Shown: positions 49,602-59,363, numbered from the stretch's first letter. The stretch is 64,000 nt of DNA from Pelagibius sp050330205 (GCA_050330205.1 JBHJOA010000012.1:23221-87220), one strand, 5' to 3'. The notes: a model not told the origin generated them from the sequence alone. Program-made: numbers and translations.

Positions 49602-50927
49602 TCAGCTGCCAGGAGCCGGGGGCGGCGCCGGCGAAATGCGATCGGCCAGTTCGTGGAGCCGCGCCAGGCAGGCCTTGCGGTCGGGCGCGAAGTCCTCGGC
49701 GATCCACCAGTCCTCCACCGCGCGCAGCAGGCTGCCGACATCGGGGCCGCTGCTGTAGCCGAGCTTCAGCACGTCGGCGCCGGCCAGCGGGAAGCGCCGG
49801 GGCCGCCAGGCGTCGGCGACGGCGAGTGCGGCCCGCAGGCCCCCGGCCGCGGTCTCCTGCTGCGCCGGATCGGCGGCGATCAGCCGTGCAGCGGCAATCG
49901 CCAGGGCGACCCGGAAGCGGGCCGGGCCGAAGCGATAAAGGGCGATGGAGAGGGCATGGCGCACCGCTGGGTCGGCGGTGCCGCGGGTCAGCACCGCGGC
50001 GGCCTCGCCGAGCACCGAGGCCGGGTCGCCCAATACTTCCAGTTCCGCCGTCTCGGCATTGGACAGGCGCAGGCGGCGCGCCACCCGGGCGGCCGCCTCC
50101 GCCCCCGGCTCCATCAGGGCGCCGAGGCGCAGCACCGGATCGTCGGCCTCCGCCAGGCCGAGCCGCAGCAGCACGCGCAGCGCTTTGGTGTCGGCGATCT
50201 CCGGCAGCACGGCGGCCAGCACGCCATCGGCGATCATGCCGTCGAGCACCGGCAACGGGTCGGCGGCGGCCAGCAGACGCAGGAGCTCGCTGCGGATGCG
50301 CTCGCCCGAGAGGCCGGCGAGCCGCGGCGCCAGTTCGCGCACCACCGCCAGCGTCTCGGGCTCCGGCGGCAGCCGCCCGTAGTACGCCTGGAAGCGGAAA
50401 AAGCGCAACAGGCGCAGGTAGTCTTCCTGGATGCGGGCACGCGGATCGCCGACGAAGCGCACCCGCCCCGCCGCCAGGTCGGCACGGCCGCCGAAAGGAT
50501 CGAAGAGCCGGCCGTCCGGGCCGCAGGACATGGCGTTGAAGGTGAGGTCGCGCCGCGCCGCGTCGGCCTGCCAATCGGCGGTGAAGGCGACCCTGGCACG
50601 GCGCCCGTCGGTCTCCACGTCCTGCCGCAGGGTGGTGATCTCGAAGGGCCGGTGCCCGGAAACCGCGGTCACCGTGCCGTGGTCGAGGCCGGTCGGCACC
50701 GCCTTCAGCCCGGCCGCCTGCAGAAGCTGCATGACTTTCTCCGGGCGGTCCGGGGTCGCCAGGTCGACGTCCTTCACCGGGCGTCCGGCCAGGGCGTCGC
50801 GCACGCAACCGCCGACGAATCGGACCTCCGCGCCCTCGGCCGTCAGCGCCTCGACGACCGCGCGGGTTTCCGGTGCGGTCATCCAGGACTGCGGTTCGAT
50901 CCGCTCCTCGGCGCTCGCAGCAGTCAT
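49602..50927 (-). CDS. cca: CCA tRNA nucleotidyltransferase
   Basis: This enzyme adds or repairs the tRNA 3' CCA end. The 441-residue protein has the polymerase-beta-like head with RFVGGCVRDALAGRPVKDVD, the RNA-binding motif RRDLTFNAMSCGPDGRLFDP and GDPRARIQEDYLRLLRFFRF, then helical neck and body domains. It starts at 50927 and is the last gene of a minus-strand run after the DUF6111 and Nudix genes. Confidence 0.93.
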   Translation of the reverse strand: MTAASAEERIEPQSWMTAPETRAVVEALTAEGAEVRFVGGCVRDALAGRPVKDVDLATPDRPEKVMQLLQAAGLKAVPTGLDHGTVTAVSGHRPFEITTLRQDVETDGRRARVAFTADWQADAARRDLTFNAMSCGPDGRLFDPFGGRADLAAGRVRFVGDPRARIQEDYLRLLRFFRFQAYYGRLPPEPETLAVVRELAPRLAGLSGERIRSELLRLLAAADPLPVLDGMIADGVLAAVLPEIADTKALRVLLRLGLAEADDPVLRLGALMEPGAEAAARVARRLRLSNAETAELEVLGDPASVLGEAAAVLTRGTADPAVRHALSIALYRFGPARFRVALAIAAARLIAADPAQQETAAGGLRAALAVADAWRPRRFPLAGADVLKLGYSSGPDVGSLLRAVEDWWIAEDFAPDRKACLARLHELADRISPAPPPAPGS

Positions 50928-50978
50928 GCACTCCCTTTCTTTGCGCCGCCGGGCCCGGCTCGACCATTCCCGGCGCGA

Positions 50979-51254
50979 CTATTCTATGGGATGGCTTGGC
51001 ACCACGACGCCATCGACGAACGACGGCGGCGCCAGCTTGGTTTCCGGCGGATGCCCGGTGGAGAGATAGAGATAGAGCATGCCGCCCAGCGCCGCCGCGA
51101 GCCCCAGCGCCAGCAGCCAGGGCCAGGGCGTCTCGCGCCAGTCCACCGTCAGCACGCCGCCGGCCGCCTTGCGGCGGCCCAGCCAGAGCCAGCCCAGGTA
51201 GATCAGGAACGGCGCCGCCAGCGGCAGCAGCACGGTCAGGACCACGCGCAGCAT
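50979..51254 (-). CDS. DUF6111-type small membrane protein
   Basis: The 91-residue protein starts MLRVVLTVLLPLAAPFLIY and has two hydrophobic spans (about 4-26 and 48-65). It contains RETPWPWLLALGLAAALGG and ends PPSFVDGVVVPSHPIE. The family name is by recall. It is 13 bases downstream of the Nudix gene and 51 bases upstream of cca, so it is part of one operon. No function is known. Confidence 0.75.
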   Translation of the reverse strand: MLRVVLTVLLPLAAPFLIYLGWLWLGRRKAAGGVLTVDWRETPWPWLLALGLAAALGGMLYLYLSTGHPPETKLAPPSFVDGVVVPSHPIE

Positions 51255-51267
51255 CTTCGCCCTCCCG

Positions 51268-51948
51268 TCATCGTTCCATCGGGTCCAGGAGCTTGGCCCG
51301 GCACAGCACGTCGCAGAGATTGGTGAGGATGCCGGCGGTCGCTCCCCAGATGTAATAGTCGCCGAAGGGATAGGCGTAGAAGTACCGCTCGGCGCCGCGG
51401 AACATGCGGCTGTGCAACTCGCGGTTGGCGGGATCGAGGAAGAAGTGGAGCGGCACCTCGAAGATCTCGTCGACCTCGCCCGCCTCGGCGCGCAGATCGA
51501 AGGGCGGACGCAGCAGACCGACCACCGGTACGACGCTGAAGCCGGTCCGCACCAGGTAGGTGTCGAGCCGCCCGATGAGGGTGACGTGGCGCCGCGCCAA
51601 GCCGACCTCCTCTTCCGCTTCGCGCAGCGCTGCGGCCTCGGCATCGACGTCGCCGGGGTCGATGCAGCCACCGGGAAAGCTGATCTGCCCCGGATGGTCC
51701 GGCAGCTCGGCGCTGCGCCGTGTCAGCAGCACGGTGAGGTCGTCGGGCCGGTCGATGATCGGCACCAGCACCGCGGCGTCGCGCAGCGGACGCCCCGGAT
51801 CGTAGACCTCCGCAGAGAGTTCGGGATTGAGGTTGTGGTCGCCGCGCAGGGCCGTGGTGCCGCCCCCGGGTGCGCCGGGAGCGCCGCGGGTGCCCGGCGC
51901 CGGCAGCTCGGCCAGCCGCTGCAGCAGCTCCTCCGCCCGCCATTTCAT
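51268..51948 (-). CDS. CoA pyrophosphatase (Nudix hydrolase)
   Basis: The 226-residue protein has the NuCoA-type motif LLTRRSAELPDHPGQISFPG followed by the Nudix box (GGCIDPGDVDAEAAALREAE, then EEVGL), which together mark CoA pyrophosphatase. It probably cleaves CoA derivatives to adenosine 3',5'-bisphosphate and phosphopantetheine. It lies between the DUF1285 gene (16 bases) and the DUF6111 gene. Confidence 0.92.
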   Translation of the reverse strand: MKWRAEELLQRLAELPAPGTRGAPGAPGGGTTALRGDHNLNPELSAEVYDPGRPLRDAAVLVPIIDRPDDLTVLLTRRSAELPDHPGQISFPGGCIDPGDVDAEAAALREAEEEVGLARRHVTLIGRLDTYLVRTGFSVVPVVGLLRPPFDLRAEAGEVDEIFEVPLHFFLDPANRELHSRMFRGAERYFYAYPFGDYYIWGATAGILTNLCDVLCRAKLLDPMER

Positions 51949-51964
51949 CTCCGGCTACCCCACG

Positions 51965-52489
51965 TCAACGCGAAGACCCCAAAGGAAAGAACGCACCGTG
52001 ACTCCAGACGCCCAGACAGTCGCCCGGCCATGCCGATCCGGCCGGCGGCGGCACCGCAAGTCCGGCCAACTCATAGTAGACCGGGCGCAGGATCAATGCC
52101 TCCAGACGTTCACGTACCAGGATATAGGGGCTGATGTCGCCATTGTCAGGGTTTTCAACCACACGTAGAGGATGTGCCGGCCCGGCTTCCACCCAGTCGT
52201 CAAGATTGGTGCGGAGCGCCAGGGTCTGGTCATCCCCCTCACCTTTCACGACAAGTTCAACGGCGGTAAAGGGGACATCCTCCACCTCGATGCGCCCGCG
52301 CTCGACCGGGGTGCGCAGCCAGTAATCTCCGTCATCGTCTCGCCACAATACCGAGGCAAACAGCTTGACCAAGGGTTTGCGGCCGATCGGGGTCCCCTCG
52401 TGATACCACGTGCCGTCGCGCGCGATACGAATGTCGAAGTCGCCGGCCGGCGGCTCGGTTCTCTGTGCTGTTGACTGGTCAGCGGGCAT
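51965..52489 (-). CDS. DUF1285 domain-containing protein
   Basis: The 174-residue soluble protein begins MPADQSTAQRTEPPAGDFDI and has the DUF1285 pattern: DGTWYHEGTPIGRKPLVKLF, DYWLRTPVERGRIEVEDVPF, LVVRERL-type YILVRERLEALILRPVYYEL. The function is unknown. It is divergent from the MoxR operon with a 99-base gap and starts the minus-strand run DUF1285-Nudix-DUF6111-cca. The frame extends much further upstream opposite the MoxR gene, but only the listed part has family similarity. Confidence 0.85.
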   Translation of the reverse strand: MPADQSTAQRTEPPAGDFDIRIARDGTWYHEGTPIGRKPLVKLFASVLWRDDDGDYWLRTPVERGRIEVEDVPFTAVELVVKGEGDDQTLALRTNLDDWVEAGPAHPLRVVENPDNGDISPYILVRERLEALILRPVYYELAGLAVPPPAGSAWPGDCLGVWSHGAFFPLGSSR

Positions 52490-52588
52490 GGAAAGACATA
52501 TCTTTGTGGTCAAGTACCTGCGGTTGGTTGCGTCCCGCCACCGGGCGCCCGCCCACCGGCCCCTCAAACAGCTGGGAGATGCTGTCTC

Positions 52589-53605
52589 GTGACGACGACG
52601 CCCACACTCACCTCCGACGCCGCCACCGACTCGCAACTCGCCGAACAGATCGAGGAACTGGGCGATCGGCTCGGCCGGGTACGCCAGTCTATCGGCCGGG
52701 TCATCTTCGGCCAACAGCAGGTCGTCGATCAAACCCTGATCACCCTGCTGGCCGGCGGCCACGGCCTGCTGATCGGCGTGCCCGGACTCGCCAAGACCCG
52801 CCTGGTGGAGACCCTCGGCACGGTCTTCGGCCTGGAGGACAAGCGGGTGCAGTGCACGCCCGACCTGATGCCGGCCGACATCCTCGGCTCCGAGGTGCTG
52901 GAGGAGAGCGAGACCGGCCGCCGGTCCTTCCGCTTCATTCCGGGCCCGGTGTTCTGCCAGCTGCTGATGGCCGACGAGATCAACCGCGCCAGCCCGCGCA
53001 CCCAGTCGGCCCTGCTGCAGGCGATGCAGGAGCGCCGCGTCACGGTGTCCGGCCACTCCCACGACGTGCCGGCCCCCTTCCACGTGCTGGCAACCCAGAA
53101 CCCGCTGGAGCAGGAAGGCACCTATCCGCTGCCGGAAGCACAGCTCGACCGCTTTCTCATGGAAATCGACGTCGACTATCCGGAGATCGAGGCCGAGCGG
53201 CAGATGCTCATCGAGACCACCGGCGTGCAACAGAGCGACGCCCGCGCGGTGATGTCCGCGGAGGAGCTGATGCAGGCGCAGCGCCTGGTGCGCCGCGTGC
53301 CGGTCGGCGAGAGCGTGGTGGAAACCATCCTCGCCATCGTCCGCAACGGCCGCCCCGGCACCAGCGAACTCGAGGATGTGCGCAGCCAGGTCGCCTGGGG
53401 GCCCGGCCCGCGCGCCAGCCAGGCGCTGATGCTCGCGGTGCGCGCCCGCGCGCTGATGGACGGCCGCCTGGCCCCCTCGGTCGACGACGTGCTCGCCCTC
53501 GCCCACCCGGTGCTCAAGCACCGCATGGCGCTCAGCTTCGCGGCGCGCGCCGACGGCGTGACCCTCGACCACATCATCGCCCACCTCACGGCCCCCTACC
53601 AGTGA
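52589..53605 (+). CDS. MoxR-family AAA+ ATPase
   Basis: The 338-residue ATPase has Walker A IGVPGLAKTRLVE, Walker B LLMADEINRASPRTQ and LATQNPLEQEGTYPLPEAQ with the sensor-2 lid at the end. MoxR ATPases act as chaperones for partners that carry a von Willebrand factor A domain or a DUF58 domain. The start is GTG at 52589; an out-of-frame ATG at 52580 is not used. It is first of a four-gene operon with DUF58, BatA/DUF4159 and a large membrane protein. Confidence 0.93.
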   Translation: MTTTPTLTSDAATDSQLAEQIEELGDRLGRVRQSIGRVIFGQQQVVDQTLITLLAGGHGLLIGVPGLAKTRLVETLGTVFGLEDKRVQCTPDLMPADILGSEVLEESETGRRSFRFIPGPVFCQLLMADEINRASPRTQSALLQAMQERRVTVSGHSHDVPAPFHVLATQNPLEQEGTYPLPEAQLDRFLMEIDVDYPEIEAERQMLIETTGVQQSDARAVMSAEELMQAQRLVRRVPVGESVVETILAIVRNGRPGTSELEDVRSQVAWGPGPRASQALMLAVRARALMDGRLAPSVDDVLALAHPVLKHRMALSFAARADGVTLDHIIAHLTAPYQ

Positions 53606-53630
53606 CAGCGCCGGAATTTCCGATCGCCCG

Positions 53631-54509
53631 ATGACGAAGCCCCTCCCGCTGCGGCATAGCGCCGAGCAACTGGCAGCCACGCTGCCGCCGCTGCTGGTGG
53701 CGGCCGAACGCGTCGCCGCCACCGTGGCGCAGGGGGTACACGGCCGCCGCCGGGTGGGCCAGGGCGAGACCTTCTGGCAGTACCGGCACTACGACCTCGG
53801 CGACCAGCCGCAGTCGATCGACTGGCGCCAGTCGGCCAAGTCCGACATGGTCTTCGTGCGCCAGATGGAATGGGAGGCCGCACAGTCGGTGTGGATCTGG
53901 CGCGACACCTCGGCCTCGATGGACTGGGCCTCCGACCGCAACTACCCCACCAAGCGCGAGCGCGCCGACCTGCTTGCGCTGGCACTTTCGGTGCTGCTGA
54001 TGCGCGGCGGCGAGCACGTCGCCCTGCTCGGCTCCGGCCTGCGGCCCGCCGCCAGCCGCGCCACGCTGACCAAGATCGCGACCCTGGTAGAGAACCGCCA
54101 GCCGGTCGCCGACAACCTACCGCCGACGGTGCCGCTGCCGCGCAGCGCGCAGGTGGTCTTCGTCAGCGACTTCCTGGCACCGCTGAAGGATATCGAGCGG
54201 GAACTGCGCTACTACGGCGAAAGCGGCCTGCGCGGCGCGCTGCTGCAGGTGCTCGATCCGGCCGAGGAAAGCCTGCCCTATGACGGGCGCGTGCGCTTCG
54301 ACGGCCTCGAGGAGGAGCCCTCCTGGCTGGTTTCGCGCGTCGAGGCGGTGCGCGGCGACTACGCCCGGCGCCTGCAGGCCCAGCGCGACGGCCTGCGCGA
54401 CATCTGCCGCGCGCTCGGCTGGACCTGCGACTTCCACCGCAGCGACCAGCCGCCGCAGGCGGCGCTGCTGCGGCTCTACACCACGCTGTCCAAGGTGGTG
54501 TCATGCTGA
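53631..54509 (+). CDS. DUF58 domain-containing protein
   Basis: The 292-residue protein has the DUF58 signature FWQYRHYDLGDQPQSIDWRQ followed by SAKSD, and VWIWRDTSASMDW resembling a metal-ion-dependent adhesion site (DxSxS) of von Willebrand A domains. It is the usual partner of MoxR. It has no membrane helix. The gene lies 25 bases after moxR and overlaps the next gene by seven bases (53631-54509 against 54503). Confidence 0.92.
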   Translation: MTKPLPLRHSAEQLAATLPPLLVAAERVAATVAQGVHGRRRVGQGETFWQYRHYDLGDQPQSIDWRQSAKSDMVFVRQMEWEAAQSVWIWRDTSASMDWASDRNYPTKRERADLLALALSVLLMRGGEHVALLGSGLRPAASRATLTKIATLVENRQPVADNLPPTVPLPRSAQVVFVSDFLAPLKDIERELRYYGESGLRGALLQVLDPAEESLPYDGRVRFDGLEEEPSWLVSRVEAVRGDYARRLQAQRDGLRDICRALGWTCDFHRSDQPPQAALLRLYTTLSKVVSC

Positions 54510-57277
54510 ACCTCGGCTTGCTCGCCTTCGCGCAGCCCTGGCTGCTGCTGGCCCTGGCCGGCCTGCCGGTGCTGTGGCTGCTGCTGCGACTGACACCGCC
54601 GGCGCCGCGGCGCATGGCCTTTCCCGCGATCCGCCTGCTGGCCGGCCTGAAGGCGCCGGAGGAGACCCCCGCGCGCACGCCCTGGTGGCTGCTGCTGCTG
54701 CGGCTGCTGATCGTCACCCTGATCATCCTGGCGCTGGCCCAGCCGCTGCTCAATCCGACAGCGCGCCTGGCCGGCAGCGGGCCGATGGTGCTGGTCGTCG
54801 ACGACGGCTGGGCGGCGGCGCGCTTCTGGCCGGCACGCCAGGTCGCCGCCACCAACCTGCTCGCCCAGGCCGAGCGCGAGGACCGGCCGGTGGTGGTGCT
54901 GACCACCGCGCCGAGCGCCCAGGACGCACCGCCGGAAGCTACCGGCATGCTGTCGGCCGCCGAGGCGCGCCGCCAGCTGCAGGGCCTGCGGCCGAAGCCC
55001 TGGCCGGTCGATCGCGCCGCCGCGCGCGAAGCCCTGCGCGACCTCGACCTGCCCGCGCAGGCCAATGTGGTCTGGCTGTCCGACGGCCTCGACGGCCCCG
55101 GCAGCGCCGAGCTGGCGCGCGCCCTGCAGAGCTTCGGCAGCCTGCTGGTGCTGCGCGAGGAGGGCGAAGGCCTCGCCCGCCTCGCCCTGCCGCCGGCGAC
55201 CGAGGGCGTCGACCTCGTCGCCCGCGCCCTGCGCGCCGACCCGGCCGGCAGCGCCGAGGCCGCGGTGCTGGCGATCGCCGGCGACGGGCGCATCGTCACC
55301 AAGGCGCCGCTGGTCTTCGAGCCGGGCGCGCGCGAGGCCCGCGTCCTGCTCGACCTGCCCACCGAGATGCGCAACCGCATCGCCCTGTTGTCCATCGAGG
55401 GCGAGACCACGGCGGGCGCCACCGTGCTGCTGGACGAGCGCTGGCGCCGCCGGCCGGTCGGCCTGGTGACCGCCGGCAGCCAGCAGGAGGCGCAGCCGCT
55501 GCTGAGCGAGAGCTATTACCTGGAGCGCGCGCTGCAGCCGTTCACCGAGCTGCGCAAAGGCAGCGTCGAGGAACTGCTGCAGCGCCAGATCGCCGTGCTG
55601 GCGCTGCCCGACAGCGCCATTCTCGGCGAGGAGGAGCGCGGCCGGGTCGCCGCCTGGGTCGGCGACGGCGGCCTGCTGCTGCGCTTCGCCGGACCGCGCA
55701 GCGCCACCCAGGCGCCCGCCGACCAGCGCGAGGACGACCTGCTGCCGGTGCGCCTGCGCGGCGGCGACCGCGTGCTCGGCGGCGCCCTCACCTGGGACAC
55801 CCCGGCGCGCCTCGCGCCCTTCGCCGCCGACAGCCCCTTCGCCGAGATCGCCCTGCCCGACGACGTGGTGATCCGGCGCCAGGTTTTGGCCGAGCCGGCG
55901 CTCGACCTCGGCGAGAAGACCTGGGCCCGGCTGACCGACGGCACACCCCTGGTGACGGCCGAGCGGCGCGGCGACGGCTGGCTGGTGTTGTTCCACACCA
56001 CCGCCAATACCGACTGGTCGAACCTGCCGATCTCCGGCCTCTTCGTCGAGATGCTGCGCCGGGTGATGGGCGTCAGCCAGGGCGTCGGCGGCGGCGGTGC
56101 CGGCCTCGCCCTGCCGCCGCTGGAGATCATGGACGGCTTCGGCAGCCTGGGCGCGCCGCCGCCGACGGTGCTGGCGCTGGAGACCGGCGAGGACGCCGAG
56201 GGCGGCATCGGGCCGCGCCACCCGCCCGGCTACTACGGCAACGACAGCCTGCGCCAGGCGCACAATCTCAGCAGCTTCGTGCCGCAGCTCGAGCCGCTCT
56301 CCGGCCTGCCGGCCGGGGTCGCGACCGGGCTCTATCACGAAAGCCCCGAGCAGGACCTGAAGCCCTGGCTGCTGGCCGCCGCCCTGCTGCTCGCCCTGGC
56401 TGACCTGCTGATCTCCCTGGCGATGCGCGGCCTGCTGCGTCCCGGCGGCGGAGGCCGCCGCGGGGCGGCGGTAGCGCCCGCGCTCTGCCTCGGCCTCGGG
56501 ATGGTCCTCGCCGCTGCCGTAGCGGCGCCGCCCGCCGTGGCGCAGGACAGCAACGACGCGCGCACCCTGGAAGCCACCCTGATGACCCGCCTCGCCTACG
56601 TGGTGACCGGCGACGATGCCGTCGACGAGATCAGCCGCGCCGGCCTGCTGGGTCTCACCCGCGTGCTCGAGCGCCGCACCTCGGTGGAGGCCGGCCCGCC
56701 GCTCGGCATCCGCGTCGGGCGCGACGACATGGCGTTCTTCCCGCTGATCTACTGGCCGGTGACCAGCAGCCAGCCGGCCCTGAGCCGGGACGCGGTCGAC
56801 CAGGTGAACCACTTCCTGCTGCACGGCGGCACGATTCTCTTCGACCTGCGCGAGGCCAGCGGCGGCGCGGCGATCTTCAGCGGCGGCAGCCGCGGCACCC
56901 AGGATCTGCAGCGCCTGACCCAGGGCATCGCCATTCCGCCGTTGGAGCCCGTGCCCACCGACCATGTGCTGCGCAAGGCGTTCTACCTGATGGAGGACTT
57001 TCCCGGCCGATTCGTCGGCGGCACCCTGTGGCTCGAGGCGCGCGGCGAGAACGTCAACGACGGCGTCTCCTCGGTACTGGTCGGCAGCAACGACTGGGCC
57101 GGCGCCTGGGCCGTCAACGAACTCGGCCGGCCGCTGAACGCCGTGGTGCCGGGTGGCCCGCGCCAGCGCGAGATGGCCTACCGCTTCGGCATCAACCTGG
57201 TGATGTACGCGCTGACCGGCAACTACAAGGCCGACCAGGTGCACGTCCCCTTCATCCTGGAGCGCCTCGGGCAATGA
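54503..57277 (+). CDS. BatA-type N-terminal and DUF4159 membrane protein
   Basis: The 924-residue protein starts with two hydrophobic spans in a BatA-like N-terminal unit (MAFPAIRLLAGLKAPEETPA), has a large periplasmic region with a beta-rich and a vWA-like segment, and spans again near residues 625-650 and 665-690. The C-terminal 240 residues match DUF4159 (LMTRLAYVVTGDDAVDEISR, MAFFPLIYWPVTSS, HFLLHGGTILFDLREASGG). It overlaps the DUF58 gene and lies 13 bases before the next gene. It is thought to be part of a MoxR-dependent envelope complex; the role is unknown. Confidence 0.88.
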   Translation: MLNLGLLAFAQPWLLLALAGLPVLWLLLRLTPPAPRRMAFPAIRLLAGLKAPEETPARTPWWLLLLRLLIVTLIILALAQPLLNPTARLAGSGPMVLVVDDGWAAARFWPARQVAATNLLAQAEREDRPVVVLTTAPSAQDAPPEATGMLSAAEARRQLQGLRPKPWPVDRAAAREALRDLDLPAQANVVWLSDGLDGPGSAELARALQSFGSLLVLREEGEGLARLALPPATEGVDLVARALRADPAGSAEAAVLAIAGDGRIVTKAPLVFEPGAREARVLLDLPTEMRNRIALLSIEGETTAGATVLLDERWRRRPVGLVTAGSQQEAQPLLSESYYLERALQPFTELRKGSVEELLQRQIAVLALPDSAILGEEERGRVAAWVGDGGLLLRFAGPRSATQAPADQREDDLLPVRLRGGDRVLGGALTWDTPARLAPFAADSPFAEIALPDDVVIRRQVLAEPALDLGEKTWARLTDGTPLVTAERRGDGWLVLFHTTANTDWSNLPISGLFVEMLRRVMGVSQGVGGGGAGLALPPLEIMDGFGSLGAPPPTVLALETGEDAEGGIGPRHPPGYYGNDSLRQAHNLSSFVPQLEPLSGLPAGVATGLYHESPEQDLKPWLLAAALLLALADLLISLAMRGLLRPGGGGRRGAAVAPALCLGLGMVLAAAVAAPPAVAQDSNDARTLEATLMTRLAYVVTGDDAVDEISRAGLLGLTRVLERRTSVEAGPPLGIRVGRDDMAFFPLIYWPVTSSQPALSRDAVDQVNHFLLHGGTILFDLREASGGAAIFSGGSRGTQDLQRLTQGIAIPPLEPVPTDHVLRKAFYLMEDFPGRFVGGTLWLEARGENVNDGVSSVLVGSNDWAGAWAVNELGRPLNAVVPGGPRQREMAYRFGINLVMYALTGNYKADQVHVPFILERLGQ

Positions 57278-57290
57278 CGGAAGCGGGCCG

Positions 57291-59363
57291 ATGAACGCCC
57301 TGACCATGCAGTGGGCGCCGCTGCTGCCGGTCTACCTGCTGGGCGGCCTGGCGGCCATCGCCCTGGTGCTGCTCGCCATTGCGCTGTGGCGGCGCGCTTC
57401 CGGTGTGTGGTGGCGCGCCCTTGCCTTCGCGGTGCTGCTGCTGGCACTGGCGAATCCCTCGCTGATCGAGGAACAGCGCGACCCGCTCAGCGACGTGGTC
57501 TTCATCGTCGCCGACGAGAGCGACAGCCAGGAAATCGAGGAGCGCGGCAGCCAGACCGAGCAGGCGGTGGCGCATCTGCTCACGCAGATCGGCGCGCTGG
57601 GCGACACCGAGGTGCGCCTGATCCGCGCCGGCGACACGGCGGGGTCGCTGGACGTCGAGGGGACCCGCCTCTTCGCGCCGCTGCGCCAGGCCCTGGCGAA
57701 GGTGCCGCGGCAGCGGGTGTCCGCCGTCATCCTGGTGAGCGACGGCCAGATCCACGACCTGCCGGAATCGCTGGAGAGCCTCGGCATCGACGCGCCGGTG
57801 CACCTGCTGCTCACCGGGCGGCCGGACGAAGGCGACCGTCGCCTGACCGTGGTCCAGGCCCCGAGCTTCGGCATCGTCGGCACCCGGCTGACGCTGACCC
57901 TCAGGGTCGACGACCTGCCGGCGGCGGCGGCCGGCGGCACCGCCCGCGTGGTCCTGCGCCAAGACGGCGTCGCCCGGCAGGGCATCGACGCACGCATCGG
58001 CGTCGACGAGGAGATGACCTTCGAACTCGACCGCCGCGGCCCCAGCGTGCTGGAGATCGAGGTCGCGCCCGCGGCCGAGGAACTGACCCTGGCCAACAAC
58101 CGGGCCGCCGTGGTGGTCAACGGGGTGCGCGACCGGCTGCGCGTGCTGCTGGTGTCCGGCGAACCCCATGCCGGCGAGCGTGCCTGGCGCAACATCCTCA
58201 AGTCCGATCCCTCGGTCGACCTCGTGCACTTCACCATTCTGAGGCCGCCGGAGAAGCAGGACGGCACGCCGATCCGCGAGCTGTCGCTGATCGCCTTCCC
58301 GACCCGCGAGCTGTTCGAAGTGAAGCTGGAAGAGTTCGACCTCATCATCTTCGACCGCTACCGCCGGCGCGGCGTGCTGCCGACCATCTACTTGGAGAAT
58401 GTGGCCAACTACGTCGAGCGCGGCGGCGCGCTGCTGGAAGCCAATGGCCCGAGTTTCGCGACGCCGCTGTCGCTCTACCGCACCCCGCTGGGGCGCGTGC
58501 TGCCCGCCGAGCCGACGGGACAGGTCTTCGAGGCCGGGTTCCATCCGCGCGTCACCGATCTCGGCAACCGCCACCCGGTGACCGCCGGGCTCGACGCGGG
58601 CGACGGCGGCCAGCCGGCTTGGGGCCGCTGGTTCCGCCTCATCGAGGGCGACATAAGCCGCGGCAACATCCTGATGGAGGGCATCGCCGACAGCCCGCTG
58701 CTGGTGCTCGACCGCTTCGGCGAAGGCCGCGTGGCGCAGATCATGAGCGACCATATGTGGCTGTGGTCGCGGGGCTTCGAGGGCGGCGGGCCGCAGGCTG
58801 AACTGCTGCGCCGGATCTCCCACTGGCTGATGAAGGAGCCGGACCTGGAGGAGGAGGACCTGCGCGCCCAGGTGCGCGGCAACCAGTTGCAGATCACCCG
58901 GCGCTCGCTGTCGGTCGAACAGCCGGAGGTGACGGTGACCCTGCCCTCCGGCGAAACCCGGCAGCTGCGCCTCACCCCCGACGGCCCCGGCCGGGCGACC
59001 GCCGGGCTCACAGCCGAGGACAACGGTCTCTACCGCATCACCGACGGCACCCTGACCACGCTGGCCGCTGCCGGCCCGCTCAATCCCCTGGAACTGCGCG
59101 ACCCGCGCTCCACCGGCGCGCTGGCCGCTCCGCTGGTCGAGGAGAGCGGCGGCACGGTGCGCCGCCTCGCCGGAGCCGACCTGCCGGCCCTGCGCAAGGT
59201 GTCCGGCGACCGCGACCGCTTCGGGCGCGACTGGATCGGGCTCAAGCGCGGCGAAGGCTACGTGGTGACCGGGGTTCTGCAGATCCCCATGCTGCCGGCC
59301 CTGCTGGTGCTTTGCCTCGGCCTCGCGGCTGCGGTATTAGCATGGCAGCGCGAAGGCCACTGA
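57291..59363 (+). CDS. Large membrane protein with vWA/glutamine-amidotransferase-like region
   Basis: The 690-residue protein has two N-terminal spans (about 14-35 and 43-58), a periplasmic vWA-like region (LSDVVFIVADESDSQEIEE, SAVILVSDGQIHDLPESL), a class I amidotransferase-like fold later (LEEFDLIIFDRYRRRGV, NYVERGGALLEANGPSF) and a C-terminal span. No catalytic Cys-His-Glu set of a true amidotransferase is obvious. It ends the MoxR operon. It resembles proteins found beside BatA/DUF4159 genes in alphaproteobacteria. Confidence 0.82.
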   Translation: MNALTMQWAPLLPVYLLGGLAAIALVLLAIALWRRASGVWWRALAFAVLLLALANPSLIEEQRDPLSDVVFIVADESDSQEIEERGSQTEQAVAHLLTQIGALGDTEVRLIRAGDTAGSLDVEGTRLFAPLRQALAKVPRQRVSAVILVSDGQIHDLPESLESLGIDAPVHLLLTGRPDEGDRRLTVVQAPSFGIVGTRLTLTLRVDDLPAAAAGGTARVVLRQDGVARQGIDARIGVDEEMTFELDRRGPSVLEIEVAPAAEELTLANNRAAVVVNGVRDRLRVLLVSGEPHAGERAWRNILKSDPSVDLVHFTILRPPEKQDGTPIRELSLIAFPTRELFEVKLEEFDLIIFDRYRRRGVLPTIYLENVANYVERGGALLEANGPSFATPLSLYRTPLGRVLPAEPTGQVFEAGFHPRVTDLGNRHPVTAGLDAGDGGQPAWGRWFRLIEGDISRGNILMEGIADSPLLVLDRFGEGRVAQIMSDHMWLWSRGFEGGGPQAELLRRISHWLMKEPDLEEEDLRAQVRGNQLQITRRSLSVEQPEVTVTLPSGETRQLRLTPDGPGRATAGLTAEDNGLYRITDGTLTTLAAAGPLNPLELRDPRSTGALAAPLVEESGGTVRRLAGADLPALRKVSGDRDRFGRDWIGLKRGEGYVVTGVLQIPMLPALLVLCLGLAAAVLAWQREGH

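Noticed and set aside
50880..50910. A tRNA T-loop-like GGTTCGATCC
   Set aside because: It lies inside the cca coding region and has no surrounding cloverleaf. No tRNA was found elsewhere in the window.
54476..57307. A 943-codon minus-strand frame opposite the BatA/DUF4159 gene
   Set aside because: It is antisense to a recognisable protein, rich in Gln, Gly, Arg and Ala as expected for the complement of G+C-rich coding sequence, and has no family similarity. Other long antisense frames (for example 2271-3947, 20366-22411 and 23019-25070) are rejected for the same reason.
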